12,137 nucleotides of DNA, from positions 1 to 12,137 of the forward strand of contig CAMWSI010000008.1 of assembly GCA_947176875.1 (NCBI GenBank), in the 5' to 3' direction. The notes beneath the pieces are model-generated. The model was not told the DNA's origin. It saw nothing but the letters and a program-made list of their open reading frames with translations, and ran no database searches. Below are positions 1-8,005 of the stretch, piece by piece. The stretch is from an uncultured Bacteroidales bacterium. GTDB taxonomy: Bacteria > Bacteroidota > Bacteroidia > Bacteroidales > P3. How positions within the stretch are numbered: the stretch's first letter is position 1; every line of letters starts with the position of its first letter. The position numbers and the translations under genes were made by a program.

Positions 1-1439
1 GCCGTGAACAGCCCTTCTTTCTCGATTTTCCGCAACAGTTGCAGCGCCTCGTCCAAAACGAACTGCGCGCGTTTGCGGATGATACCGTCTTTCTTGAACT
101 CCATTTCTTCGCCGATATCCTTCATGTTGTTGAAGATGTATTTGGCGTTCTCGATGGAGAGGAAGCGGTCGCTCATGAACGGCGTATGGATGGCCTCGGT
201 CGGCATCCCCAGCAATTGGATGCCTTGGTTCGTCCAGATGCCGATTTGATTGAACAGCGCGTCCTGGATATGTCCGCGGAAAATGTTGCCCGTCATGAAC
301 TTGGTGGGGGGCATGTATTTCAGCGTGGCTTTCGGGAAGATTTCGCGCGTCATCTGCGCCTGCGCCAGTTCCAGCAGGAAGCCGTTTTCCAGCATCGGAT
401 CCATTTCAAACGCGTGTCCGAGTCCCATCTGTTCTTCGGGCAGGCCGGCCAGCAGCGCCAGTTGTTCGTTGATGAAGTCGGAAGCCAGTACGGTATGGGC
501 TTCGGTCACGGCATCGGCCGTGGTCAGGTAGTTGTCTTCGCCCGTGTTGATGATGACACCCGCAAAGGCGTTGATGACGCGCGAGAAGTACTGGTCCACG
601 AGCGTCCGCTGCATGTTGATGTCGCGGAAAAGAATACCGTAGAGGGCGTCGTTGAGCATGACGTCCAGACCTTCCAAAGCTCCCATGACGGCGATTTCGG
701 GCATGCAGAGTCCGGAGCAGTAATTGCAGAGCCGGATGTAGCGGCCCACCTCTTCGCCCACCTCGTCCAAGGCCTTGCGCATGATGCGGAAATTCTCCTG
801 CGTAGCCATCGTGCCGCCGAAGCCTTCCGTGGTGGCGCCGTAAGGCACGTAGTCCAAAAGGCTTTGACCCGTGGTGCGGATAACCGCCACCACGTCGGCG
901 CCCTGCCGGGCCGCGGCCTGTGCCTGCACCACATCCTCGTAGATGTTCCCGGTGGCCACGATGACGTAGAGGTAAGGCTTGGGACCTTCGCCTATAGTCT
1001 GAAGGTATTTTTCGCGACGCGCCCGACGTTCGCGGATACGTTCCATCGAAGCATCGACGTAGGGTTGCAGGGCGGCTTCGCGCTGTTGCGCCGTGGCCGT
1101 CGGGAACTTCTCTATCTCGCACAGGCCGGCGGCCAAGGCTTCGGCCACCTGTTGCGGCGTTTTCCCTTCGGCTACCACCGCGTTGCCTATCGCGAACATG
1201 ACACCCTCGCCCAAAAGGCCGCTGTCTTTCATGGCGTCCACCACCACATTGGGCAGGGGCACGCCGTTTTCATCCACGCCGTCGATACCCAAAAGACGGG
1301 CTATCGTACGTTCCACCGCCACGGTGGTATAGCCATCGACGAACCGCTGTACGTCTTCGGCAATGCGGGCGGCCGACATCTTGGCCGCCTCAACCTTGGC
1401 AAAATCCAAACCTAATTTGCTCTTCTTTTCCTCCGCCAT
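1..1439 (-). CDS. kamD: Lysine 5,6-aminomutase alpha subunit (KamD), C-terminus cut by window edge
   Basis: Large subunit of the adenosylcobalamin- and PLP-dependent beta-lysine/D-lysine 5,6-aminomutase (EC 5.4.3.3), which moves the terminal amino group of beta-lysine to give 3,5-diaminohexanoate. It works with KamE, which carries the cobalamin-binding Rossmann domain and the PLP lysine. The frame runs from an ATG at 1439 to the left edge without a stop, giving 479 visible residues. The family is about 515-520 residues, so some 40 C-terminal residues are missing. Landmarks typical of KamD are visible: TTVAVERTIARLLGIDG (38-54), YVIVATGNIYED (158-169), IRTTGQSLLDYVPYGATTEG (187-206), the cysteine cluster CNYCSGLCMPE (238-248), LNDALYGILFRDINMQR (262-278) and KYMPPTKFMTGNIF (374-387). 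I compared these from memory with the Clostridium sticklandii enzyme. The start lies 4 bases after the kamA stop, so the two are probably co-translated. kamE is expected just beyond the left edge. Confidence 0.95.
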   Translation of the reverse strand, partial: MAEEKKSKLGLDFAKVEAAKMSAARIAEDVQRFVDGYTTVAVERTIARLLGIDGVDENGVPLPNVVVDAMKDSGLLGEGVMFAIGNAVVAEGKTPQQVAEALAAGLCEIEKFPTATAQQREAALQPYVDASMERIRERRARREKYLQTIGEGPKPYLYVIVATGNIYEDVVQAQAAARQGADVVAVIRTTGQSLLDYVPYGATTEGFGGTMATQENFRIMRKALDEVGEEVGRYIRLCNYCSGLCMPEIAVMGALEGLDVMLNDALYGILFRDINMQRTLVDQYFSRVINAFAGVIINTGEDNYLTTADAVTEAHTVLASDFINEQLALLAGLPEEQMGLGHAFEMDPMLENGFLLELAQAQMTREIFPKATLKYMPPTKFMTGNIFRGHIQDALFNQIGIWTNQGIQLLGMPTEAIHTPFMSDRFLSIENAKYIFNNMKDIGEEMEFKKDGIIRKRAQFVLDEALQLLRKIEKEGLFT

Positions 1440-1443
1440 CGGA

Positions 1444-2691
1444 TTAGTGTTTTTCGTTGCGTTTCTTTCTGTCCAGATTGTCCGGTTCCAACGAAATCGC
1501 GTCCGCCTTGCCGCACATGAGCGCGCTCACGCCCTCGGTCTTGAGGTTGCGGTCGTTTTCCCGGGCCGTCTCGTTGTCGTAGTTCGTCGGTTCGGTATAA
1601 GTCGTGATGACGCCCTCGTAATTCCGCAGAATCACTTTGCCCGTGCCTTGCGAGATGAGGTAGTTCGGCATCACGGGAATCTTGCCGCCGCCGCCCGGCG
1701 CATCCACGACGAATGTCGGTACGGCATAGCCCGAAATATGGCCTCTGAGGCCTTCGATAATCTCAATGCCTTTGGCCACGGGCGTGCGGAAGTGTTCCAA
1801 GCCCATGGAAAGGTCGCACTGATAAATGTAATAGGGTCTGACGCGGATTTTGACGAGGTTGCACATGAGCTTTTTCATGACTTCCACCGAATCGTTCACG
1901 CCGCGCAGCAAAACCGACTGGTTGCCGAGCGGGATGCCGGCATTGGCCAGACGGGCGCAGGCGCCGGCCGACTCTTCCGTAATTTCGTTCGAGTGGTTGA
2001 AGTGCGTGTTGAGCCAAATCGGATGATACTTGCTCAGCATGGCCACGAGTTCGGGCGTGATACGCTGCGGGCAGACCACGGGGGTGCGGCTGCCGATACG
2101 GATGATTTCCACGTGGGGAATGGCGCGGAGCCGTTTGATGATGGACTCCAACACCTGGTCCGAAACTAAGAGCGCGTCCCCGCCGGAAAGCAATACGTCC
2201 CGTACCTGAGGCGTCTTGGCGATGTATTCAATCGCCTTGTCAATGCGTTCGGCCGGCGATTCGCAGTCGTGCTGCCCGGCGAATCGGCGGCGCGTACAGT
2301 GACGGCAGTACATCGAGCACTGGTCGGTGATGAGGAACAGCACGCGGTCCGGATAGCGGTGCGTGAGACCGGGAACCGGCGAATCCGAGTCTTCGTGCAG
2401 CGGATCCAACAGGTCGGCGGCCGACTGATGCGTTTCCAATCCCGTCGGGATGGCCTGCCGGCGCACGGGGTCGTGCGGATCGTCCGGATTGATCAAACTC
2501 AGGTAGTACGGCGTAATCGCCATACGTAACGTCTTGAGCGTCTGTTTGACACCCTCTTCCTCCGCGGGTGTGAGGCGGATGTATTTCTTGAGGTCTTCCA
2601 GTGTCTCTATCCGGTTCTGAACCTGCCACGTCCAATCGTTCCACTGGGCGTCGGTCACTTCGGGAAACATCTCTTTTCTTCTGCTAGCCAT
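1444..2691 (-). CDS. kamA: L-lysine 2,3-aminomutase (KamA)
   Basis: Radical SAM, PLP-dependent mutase (EC 5.4.3.2) that converts L-lysine to L-beta-lysine, the first step of lysine fermentation; cytoplasmic. The 415 residues match the family length (416 in Clostridium subterminale SB4). The [4Fe-4S] cysteines C125, C129 and C132 sit in [15 protein letters not shown]134, D293, D330 and K337 (in APGGGGKIP) fall at the same numbers as the SB4 residues that hold the substrate carboxylate, its side-chain amine (two Asp) and PLP. These make it a lysine mutase rather than an EpmB-type or glutamate mutase. Odd point: the structural zinc site known in SB4 (C268 plus C375, C377, C380) is absent. Residue 268 is Ser, and the last 80 residues hold a single Cys (C393). 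A terminator-like hairpin lies upstream, before the ATG at 2691. Confidence 0.96.
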   Translation of the reverse strand: MASRRKEMFPEVTDAQWNDWTWQVQNRIETLEDLKKYIRLTPAEEEGVKQTLKTLRMAITPYYLSLINPDDPHDPVRRQAIPTGLETHQSAADLLDPLHEDSDSPVPGLTHRYPDRVLFLITDQCSMYCRHCTRRRFAGQHDCESPAERIDKAIEYIAKTPQVRDVLLSGGDALLVSDQVLESIIKRLRAIPHVEIIRIGSRTPVVCPQRITPELVAMLSKYHPIWLNTHFNHSNEITEESAGACARLANAGIPLGNQSVLLRGVNDSVEVMKKLMCNLVKIRVRPYYIYQCDLSMGLEHFRTPVAKGIEIIEGLRGHISGYAVPTFVVDAPGGGGKIPVMPNYLISQGTGKVILRNYEGVITTYTEPTNYDNETARENDRNLKTEGVSALMCGKADAISLEPDNLDRKKRNEKH

Positions 2692-2727
2692 GATATTTTA
2701 ATCGCCGTTAAGTTGCCGTATATTATC

Positions 2728-2775
2728 AAAACGGGTGTCCGCGTTACCGGCCGAAACCGGTCGTCGGGACACCCG
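2728..2775 (-). terminator. Strong GC-rich hairpin with T-run between kdd and kamA (terminator or attenuator)
   Basis: A 9-bp outer stem (CGGGTGTCC at 2732-2740 with GGACACCCG at 2767-2775) encloses a 5 x 5 internal loop and a 5-bp inner stem (ACCGG at 2746-2750 with CCGGT at 2757-2761) closed by a 6-base loop. On the transcribed strand it is followed by TTTTGATAATAT, a short T-run as in intrinsic terminators. It begins 11 bases after the kdd stop and ends 36 bases before the kamA start. No TAnnTTTG element is seen after it, so kamA and kamD probably depend on readthrough or processing. Confidence 0.6.
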
Positions 2776-2786
2776 CCGTACCGTCA

Positions 2787-3830
2787 TTATGCGTACAGAT
2801 CCGTGAAAACCTTGCGCAGGGCTTCGTTTTCGCGCAGTTCCTGCAACGTGATTTCGGCATGGCCTTTCGTATAGCCGTTGCCGACAATCATCGTCACGTC
2901 CTTGCCGACGCCTTCCGCGCCCAAAGCCGCTTTCGTGAACGAGGTGGCCATCGAGAAGAAATAGACCACGCCGTCGTCTTTCGTGCAGATGATGCTGGCC
3001 ATTTCCGTATTCTCGATGTTCACGTTGTTGATCGTCACGTCGCAGAGCTGGCCCTTCGTCAGTTCTTCGATTTTTTCGTAAATAGCGACCGGCTGCGTGG
3101 CGTCGGCCGTGAATACGTGGTCGCAGAAACCGAGGTCGATGAGGCGTTTGGCGCTCTTTTCGCTATGGCAGAGGCCGATGACCTTGCCCGTCACGCCGGC
3201 GCGTTTCTTGGCTTCGTAGCAGCAGAGCATACCCGATTTGCCGCCCGCGCCGATAATCAATACCGTATCGCCGGGTTTCACCAGTTTGGCCGTCTGGGCC
3301 GGCGCACCGGCCACGTCCAAGGCCGAGAGCGCGAGGTTTTCGGGCAAGTCGGAAGGAATCTTGGCATAGATGCCGCTTTCGAACAGGATGGCCTTGCCGT
3401 CGATATCCACTTGGTCGATGTCGGCGCGGATATCCTTGATTTTGTCGATGCGCAGGGGCGTGAGCGACAATGAAACCAAAGTCGCGATTTTGTCGCCTTC
3501 CTTAAGGTCGATCTTGCCTTTGAGCGCGTCGCCGATTTTTTCGACGGTACCGAGCAACATACCGCCCGAACCCGTCACGGGATTGCGGTGTTTGCCTTGT
3601 TTTTCCACGATGCCGAGCATGATTTCGGCAATCTTGGCCTTGTCGCCGCCGGCCTGTTCTTCGATTTGCGTGAAACTGGCCGAATCTATGTTCAGCGTCT
3701 GTACGTCAATGAGGATTTCATTGTCGTAGAGCACGTCCATATTGTTGTCGATTTTGTCGGCGGGTTGGGGCAGAACGCCCTTGGGCGAGATAACGCGGTG
3801 CGTACCGTATTTGTTTCCTTTAGGTTGCAT
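2787..3830 (-). CDS. kdd: L-erythro-3,5-diaminohexanoate dehydrogenase (Kdd)
   Basis: NAD(P)-dependent oxidative deaminase (EC 1.4.1.11) that turns 3,5-diaminohexanoate into 5-amino-3-oxohexanoate and releases ammonia; cytoplasmic. The 347-residue protein has a Kdd-like N-terminus (GNKYGTHRVISPKGVLPQ, 5-22) and a Rossmann nucleotide-binding loop IIGAGGKSGMLCCYEA (192-207), followed by a strand with GKVIGLCHSE. These suit the zinc-independent, alcohol-dehydrogenase-like fold of this family. It lies between kce and kamA, the enzymes acting just after and just before it. The assignment rests on both sequence landmarks and this context. The upstream gap to kce is 62 bases and AT-rich, with no terminator. 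Downstream, a strong hairpin separates it from kamA. The ATG at 3830 gives the expected N-terminus directly. Confidence 0.93.
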   Translation of the reverse strand: MQPKGNKYGTHRVISPKGVLPQPADKIDNNMDVLYDNEILIDVQTLNIDSASFTQIEEQAGGDKAKIAEIMLGIVEKQGKHRNPVTGSGGMLLGTVEKIGDALKGKIDLKEGDKIATLVSLSLTPLRIDKIKDIRADIDQVDIDGKAILFESGIYAKIPSDLPENLALSALDVAGAPAQTAKLVKPGDTVLIIGAGGKSGMLCCYEAKKRAGVTGKVIGLCHSEKSAKRLIDLGFCDHVFTADATQPVAIYEKIEELTKGQLCDVTINNVNIENTEMASIICTKDDGVVYFFSMATSFTKAALGAEGVGKDVTMIVGNGYTKGHAEITLQELRENEALRKVFTDLYA

Positions 3831-3892
3831 AGTGTTTTATAAGTTTAATTGTTTTTAATTCGGTTTGTTTTTGTTTTCGGACCCGTCTCCGC

Positions 3893-4720
3893 TTAATTGC
3901 GCGGCTTGAGCGAAAGGATTTGCCGGGCTTCCGCCGGGTTGGCGATTTCGCGGCCGAGTTCTTTGGCGATACGTACCACTTTGGCTACGAGTTCGCCGTT
4001 GCTCTTGGCCAAAACGCCGCGTTCAAGGTAGAGGTTGTCTTCGAAGCCCACGCGGACGTTGCCGCCCATCGCAATGGCCGGCGCGGCCAACGTGAAAGCG
4101 TGACGGCCGATGCCTGTCGCCGTCCAAGTGGAGCCGGCCGGAATCGCGTTCACGAGCCAGCAGAGGTTGGGCACCGTGGCGGGCGTGCAGCCGGGTACGC
4201 CGAGTACGAAGTTGAACTGCATCGGGTCGCCGGGTACGAGACCTTTTTTGGCCATCGTCAGAATGGTGTCGAGATGCCCCATTTCAAAGCATTCGTATTC
4301 GGGTTTGATATGGTTTTCAAGCATCCGTTTGCCGAAATCGCGCATCATGGGCATCGTGTTTTCGAACACGTCGTCGCCGAAGTTGCAGGTACCGCAGTCG
4401 AGCGTGGCCATTTCAGGGAACAGTTCCGTCGGTTGCAGCCGTTCTTCGGCCGTCATGCCTACGGCACCGCCCGTCGATGGAATCAGAATCACGTCGGGAC
4501 ACACTTTGTAAATCGCGTCGATGCACTCTTTGAAACGCGCTTTGCTCTGGGTCGGCGTGCCGTCGTCCTCGCGCACATGGACGTGTACGATGGCCGCCCC
4601 CGCGTCGTAGGCCGACTTGGCTTCGCGCACGATTTCCTCCACCGTGTAAGGTACGGCCGGATTCTGTTCTTTCGTTACTTCCGCCCCGCAGATGGCGGCC
4701 GTGATAATCAGTTTCTCCAT
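3893..4720 (-). CDS. kce: 3-keto-5-aminohexanoate cleavage enzyme (Kce)
   Basis: Zinc-dependent enzyme of the BKACE (DUF849) family (EC 2.3.1.247). It reacts 5-amino-3-oxohexanoate with acetyl-CoA to give acetoacetate and 3-aminobutyryl-CoA. The 275 residues match the family. Visible landmarks are E14 in ITAAICGAE, the zinc-ligand motif H46-x-H48 in IVHVHVR, STGGAVGMTAEER (82-94), the DCGTCNFGDD segment (108-117), and VGFEDN (224-229), whose Glu227 should be the third metal ligand. H46, H48 and E14 fall at the numbers described for the Cloacimonas acidaminovorans enzyme; the Glu is shifted by three. The gene starts 3 bases after the kal stop, so translational coupling is likely. Other BKACE members use different beta-keto acids, but the neighbours fix the substrate here. 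Confidence 0.95.
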   Translation of the reverse strand: MEKLIITAAICGAEVTKEQNPAVPYTVEEIVREAKSAYDAGAAIVHVHVREDDGTPTQSKARFKECIDAIYKVCPDVILIPSTGGAVGMTAEERLQPTELFPEMATLDCGTCNFGDDVFENTMPMMRDFGKRMLENHIKPEYECFEMGHLDTILTMAKKGLVPGDPMQFNFVLGVPGCTPATVPNLCWLVNAIPAGSTWTATGIGRHAFTLAAPAIAMGGNVRVGFEDNLYLERGVLAKSNGELVAKVVRIAKELGREIANPAEARQILSLKPRN

Positions 4721-4723
4721 AAT

Positions 4724-5119
4724 CTATTTGCGCTTGCACGTTTTGGGGGTTACACAAGTGCCAACGGCTTTGGCAACGATAATCGGTTCTTCAAGCACAT
4801 CGGCGGCCGAAGCGGAAATATCGGGCCGGGTAGCGATCACTTTGCGCGCCACAAATTCCATCTTGCGGCTGGTGTTGCCCACTTTTACAATCGTCCCTTC
4901 CGCTTCGATGTAGTCGCCGGCATAGACGGGCGCCAAGAATTCAATGCTTTCGTAACCGGCAAAAAGGCCTTCATCGCCATCTATCTGAATCAACAGTTCG
5001 GTGGCGACATCGCCGAACAGGTGCACCATATGCGCCCCATCGACTAAGTTTCCGCCATAGTGCGCGTCTTTCGCGCTCATCCGCAGACGGAGTACGGATT
5101 TATATTGCTTTTCTTCCAT
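4724..5119 (-). CDS. kal: 3-aminobutyryl-CoA ammonia lyase (Kal)
   Basis: Small hotdog-fold lyase (EC 4.3.1.14) that removes ammonia from L-3-aminobutyryl-CoA to give crotonyl-CoA, the link between the lysine-specific steps and butyrate formation. It is 131 residues, one hotdog domain, as usual for the family. The N-terminal half holds [20 protein letters not shown] (15-34), a segment typical of Kal. The central hotdog strands ([20 protein letters not shown], 56-75) resemble acyl-CoA thioesterases. A generic thioesterase call is therefore possible from sequence alone, but its position between kce and a CoA-transferase gene supports Kal. It starts 13 bases after the atoD stop and ends 3 bases before kce. 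The C-terminus is basic with two Cys ([11 protein letters not shown]). Confidence 0.93.
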   Translation of the reverse strand: MEEKQYKSVLRLRMSAKDAHYGGNLVDGAHMVHLFGDVATELLIQIDGDEGLFAGYESIEFLAPVYAGDYIEAEGTIVKVGNTSRKMEFVARKVIATRPDISASAADVLEEPIIVAKAVGTCVTPKTCKRK

Positions 5120-5132
5120 AACGGTTGTTGTT

Positions 5133-5777
5133 TTATCGAACGATGTAATCCACGAGGATGGACGGGGTCTTGATGTTTTCCGGCGCGAGGCTGCCCACGG
5201 GTTTTACGTCGGCAATCTCAGCGATGACGGTGTCGGCCGCCGTTGCCATAAGCGGGTTGAAGTTCTGCGAAGTGCCGCGGTAGATGAGGTTGCCCTCTTC
5301 GTCGCCTATGCTCGCGCCTATCAACGCCACGTCGGCACGCAACGGTTTTTCGAGCAGGAATTCCTTACCGTCGATGTCGAGTACCTGTTTGCCTTCGGCC
5401 ACGACGGTACCCAGTCCTGTCGGCGTCAGTACGCCGCCCAAGCCGGCGCCGCCCGCCCGGACGCGTTCGGCCAATGTGCCCTGCGGACAGAATTCCACTT
5501 CCAACTCGCCTTGGTTCATCTGATCCATCGTCAAGGCGTTGGTTCCGATATGCGACACATATATTTTCTTGACTTGTTTGTTGGCGATCAGTTTGCCGAT
5601 GCCTTTTTCGGGATAGGCCGTATCGTTGCAAATCAGCGTCAGGTTCTTGACGCCGGAAGCCGCCAGAGCGTCGATGATCTTAAGGGGCGAACCGACAGCG
5701 AGGAAACCGCCGATCATGACGGTGGCGCCGTCTTTTACATGGGCGGCCGCTTCTGCGGCGGAAATGAATTTGCTCAT
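5133..5777 (-). CDS. atoD: Butyryl-CoA:acetoacetate CoA-transferase alpha subunit
   Basis: Alpha subunit of a family I CoA-transferase (EC 2.8.3.9 type), which would move CoA from butyryl-CoA to acetoacetate and so recycle the acetoacetate released by Kce. The 214 residues match the family. Motifs are [12 protein letters not shown] (20-31), [13 protein letters not shown] (51-63), the glycine-rich [21 protein letters not shown] (104-124, signature of alpha subunits) and [13 protein letters not shown] (151-163). The catalytic Glu belongs to the beta subunit, which is not in the window. The frame stays open upstream to 6071, but the ATG at 5777 is the right start: it gives the canonical [18 protein letters not shown]-terminus, the longer version would overlap the upstream gene by over 230 bases, and a -7 promoter element lies about 43 bases ahead. 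It is the first gene of the lysine operon. Confidence 0.93.
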   Translation of the reverse strand: MSKFISAAEAAAHVKDGATVMIGGFLAVGSPLKIIDALAASGVKNLTLICNDTAYPEKGIGKLIANKQVKKIYVSHIGTNALTMDQMNQGELEVEFCPQGTLAERVRAGGAGLGGVLTPTGLGTVVAEGKQVLDIDGKEFLLEKPLRADVALIGASIGDEEGNLIYRGTSQNFNPLMATAADTVIAEIADVKPVGSLAPENIKTPSILVDYIVR

Positions 5778-5819
5778 ATTGCTGATATTTATTTTATTTA
5801 CGTTTGGTATGTAAGTTGG

Positions 5820-5827
5820 CAAATATA
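5820..5827 (-). promoter_or_regulatory. Predicted Bacteroidota -7 promoter element of the lysine operon
   Basis: On the minus strand this reads TATATTTG, a match to the Bacteroidota -7 consensus TAnnTTTG. It lies in the 57-base gap between the upstream type IX cargo gene and atoD, 42 bases ahead of the atoD ATG, leaving a 5' leader of roughly 35 bases. No convincing TTTG -33 box is present 17-21 bases upstream, so the call rests on the -7 element and its position. No riboswitch-like structure is seen in the short leader. Confidence 0.5.
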
Positions 5828-5835
5828 CGCAAAAA

Positions 5836-7998
5836 TTATCGTAGAATGGTAACGGAACCGGATTGCTTTTTCTTTTTCCCTTTGTAGTCCTTGTAGGTGG
5901 CCACATAGAAATAGACGCCGTCTGCGGCGTCCTGTCCGTTGCCCTTGATTTTGCCGTTCCATTCAAAATCTTCGGGTTCTCCGTTGAAAGCGAGCACTTG
6001 ATTGCCCCATCGGTTGAAGATGCGTATTTCGAACTCAAAGAGTTTCTCCATGGTCTTAAGCTTGAAAACATCGTTGATGCCGTCTCCGTTGGGGGTGAAG
6101 ACGTTGGGGGCTTCGAACTTGGGCGTGCAGTCCTCTTCAGTGATTTTAAGCTCGCTGTGCGCCATGCAACCGGCCGTGTCCATCACATAGAGCGTGTACG
6201 TACCCGGCGTGTCTATCCATATCTCAGCCGAGGCGTCCCAAGGCCAGGCGTCGATGTCCCCGTCTTCGGGCGCCTCGCCCGGATTGCGGAACTGCATGTA
6301 GTCGCCGCTGTCGTCCCCGCCATCGTCCTCATAGTCGCCCTCTCCGTCCGCGCCGCCCTTGAACCAGACGTAATGGTTGCCCCCGTAAGGCAGCGTGGGG
6401 TCAAACGCGATGGGTGTCTCCGGACAGACGGTGGTATCTTGCATCACCACCGTGATGCGTTCTTTGGGATGATGGTGCAGCACAAACGATTCGGAATGGC
6501 GGCTGCAATAGTTGACGCCCGTAACGGTATAGACACCGGTGTCGGCGGCGTATATGATTTTGTCGGCGGTGGTGTCGAAAGGCACGGAGTCGAAAAGCCA
6601 GATGTAGTAGGCGTCGGGCGAGAAGACGAGGCTGTCGCGGTCGAGGAAAAGGCCGATGGAATCGTAATGGCAGATGGTGGTGTCGCCGTTCCGTACGAAG
6701 AAATCGATGTCGGGCCAGATGTAGAGTTGCAGGTCGATGGTGTCGGATGCGACGGGGCAGGCGGGCGCGGCGTCGGGTGCGGCGTCGGGCAAAAACACCT
6801 GTACGGTCAGCAGGCCGGTGTCCTGGGGGAAGCGTACCCACAGCCGCGCGGGTTCATCCCTGTCGCTTGGGAATCCGTCGCGCACCGTGTCTCCGCGCAG
6901 TGTCCAGACGAAGCGCAGGTCGTTGTAGTGAGGCAGGTGCCGGTTGTACGGTTCCAAATCGAACAGCACCGAGTCGCCGCGGCATCCGACGAGGGAATCG
7001 CCGCCGAGATAGGCGTAGGGCGGTAAAAAGCGCACAATAACGCTGTCGGTCAGTGTATCGCCACAGATGTTGTACAGCGTGCAGAAACGTTTGTCGAGCG
7101 TGTCGCCTTTGTAGGCGAAGCGGTAGGTGTCGGCGGTGTCGCCGTCGCTCCAGCGGCAGGCAATATGGGGCTGGCCGGAGGCGAATGTAAGGGCGCCGGT
7201 ACGGCTACCGCAGGCCTCCAGCGTGTCTTGGGGCAGAAAAGCCTGGGGCTTCGGCCAGAACGCGGCGCGGACGGTGTCGCCCTCGCGGTCGGGACAGCCG
7301 TTGTTCACCATATTGTAGAGGCGGAACGCATAGGTGCCCGGCTTGGTGACGAGGAGGGAGTCACCCTCGTAAAGCACTTCGGCCGCCGAAGAAAGGTCGG
7401 TCCAAAGCGTGCTGTAGCCTTCGTGCGGTTGGTCGGTGGCCACGAGCAGCAGGCTGTCGCCCTCGCAGAAGGCCGTGTCACGGAACGCAAGTTTGACAGG
7501 CGTCGTGTCGCATTTTACAGCAAAAGTGATATAGATGGAATCCCCCTCGCGGTCAGGACATTCCGGATTGATGGCATCGATGGTATAAGAGAAAAGGCCG
7601 GTATAACCGTTGGGGACGGTGGTATGGATTATATTCCAAAGGCTCATCGTCAGTTCTCTCGGATTTTCAGCCTGCGAGCAGGAAACCAAAATATCGTCCC
7701 TGTTGTATTCAAAATCGTCGGACTCGTTGATGCTGGACGGCAGCAACCAAGAAGTAGAGTAATTGTCAGATACAGGTGTTTCAAGCCAACAACTGTCGCC
7801 CACATAAAGCGTGGTATCGTGAAACGCATATTTCACCGGCGTCGTGTCGCATTCCTTGGCATCGTGGTGGCCGCCGCCCCCGTGTTCGTCCGCCAGACAA
7901 ACGGCCGGTTCTGACAATAAGAAAGCGAACGCCAGGCCTGACAGCCGACGGCAAATCGGTAACCACCCGATGGAAGAAAAAAGAGACATTACGCGCAT
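5836..7998 (-). CDS. Secreted repeat protein with type IX secretion type B sorting domain (gliding-motility-associated C-terminus)
   Basis: Predicted extracellular or cell-surface protein exported by Sec and then by the type IX system; its own function is unknown. From the ATG at 7998 it has 720 residues. A signal peptide (basic RRL then hydrophobic LAFAFLLSEPAVCLA) ends near 36, followed by HGGGGHHDAKEC. A module beginning CDTTPVKxAF occurs at 50 and 163, each time followed by VGDS/EGDS and later by CPDREGD (147, 235). Further beta-sandwich-like modules with many GDS/GDT turns follow, then an acidic loop (548-566). The C-terminal domain (about 629-720) has PNVFTPNGDGINDVF, IRIFNRWGN, FEWNGK, DGVYFYV and a final GSVTILR, the TIGR04131-type sorting signal. 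About 18 cysteines lie in the mature part. ATG 7989 is an alternative start. The frame is open to 8166, but that start would overlap the upstream gene and lie upstream of the promoter. Confidence 0.88.
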   Translation of the reverse strand: MRVMSLFSSIGWLPICRRLSGLAFAFLLSEPAVCLADEHGGGGHHDAKECDTTPVKYAFHDTTLYVGDSCWLETPVSDNYSTSWLLPSSINESDDFEYNRDDILVSCSQAENPRELTMSLWNIIHTTVPNGYTGLFSYTIDAINPECPDREGDSIYITFAVKCDTTPVKLAFRDTAFCEGDSLLLVATDQPHEGYSTLWTDLSSAAEVLYEGDSLLVTKPGTYAFRLYNMVNNGCPDREGDTVRAAFWPKPQAFLPQDTLEACGSRTGALTFASGQPHIACRWSDGDTADTYRFAYKGDTLDKRFCTLYNICGDTLTDSVIVRFLPPYAYLGGDSLVGCRGDSVLFDLEPYNRHLPHYNDLRFVWTLRGDTVRDGFPSDRDEPARLWVRFPQDTGLLTVQVFLPDAAPDAAPACPVASDTIDLQLYIWPDIDFFVRNGDTTICHYDSIGLFLDRDSLVFSPDAYYIWLFDSVPFDTTADKIIYAADTGVYTVTGVNYCSRHSESFVLHHHPKERITVVMQDTTVCPETPIAFDPTLPYGGNHYVWFKGGADGEGDYEDDGGDDSGDYMQFRNPGEAPEDGDIDAWPWDASAEIWIDTPGTYTLYVMDTAGCMAHSELKITEEDCTPKFEAPNVFTPNGDGINDVFKLKTMEKLFEFEIRIFNRWGNQVLAFNGEPEDFEWNGKIKGNGQDAADGVYFYVATYKDYKGKKKKQSGSVTILR

Positions 7999-8005
7999 AA
8001 TAGCG

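Noticed and set aside
39..1415. Long open frame of 458 codons on the plus strand
   Set aside because: It is the antisense of kamD, whose identity is clear. Long antisense frames are common in GC-rich coding DNA, and its product has no recognisable motif.
3831..3892. Possible promoter or terminator in the AT-rich kce-kdd gap
   Set aside because: There is no TAnnTTTG match and no stable inverted repeat; the AT richness fits an ordinary Bacteroidota translation start region.
3920..5047. Plus-strand open frame of 375 codons
   Set aside because: It runs antisense across both kce and kal, two well-identified genes, and shows no family features.
1..5777. Recent horizontal transfer of the lysine operon from Clostridia
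   Set aside because: Catalytic residues match clostridial enzymes, but the base composition looks like the flanking Bacteroidota genes, and no mobile-element remnants or flanking repeats were seen.
5778..6071. N-terminal extension of atoD
   Set aside because: The frame is open, but the translation is not CoA-transferase-like, overlaps the end of the upstream gene, and lies upstream of the promoter element.
5863..7026. Plus-strand open frame of 387 codons
   Set aside because: It is antisense to the type IX sorting domain and the repeat region; the minus-strand product is clearly the real one.
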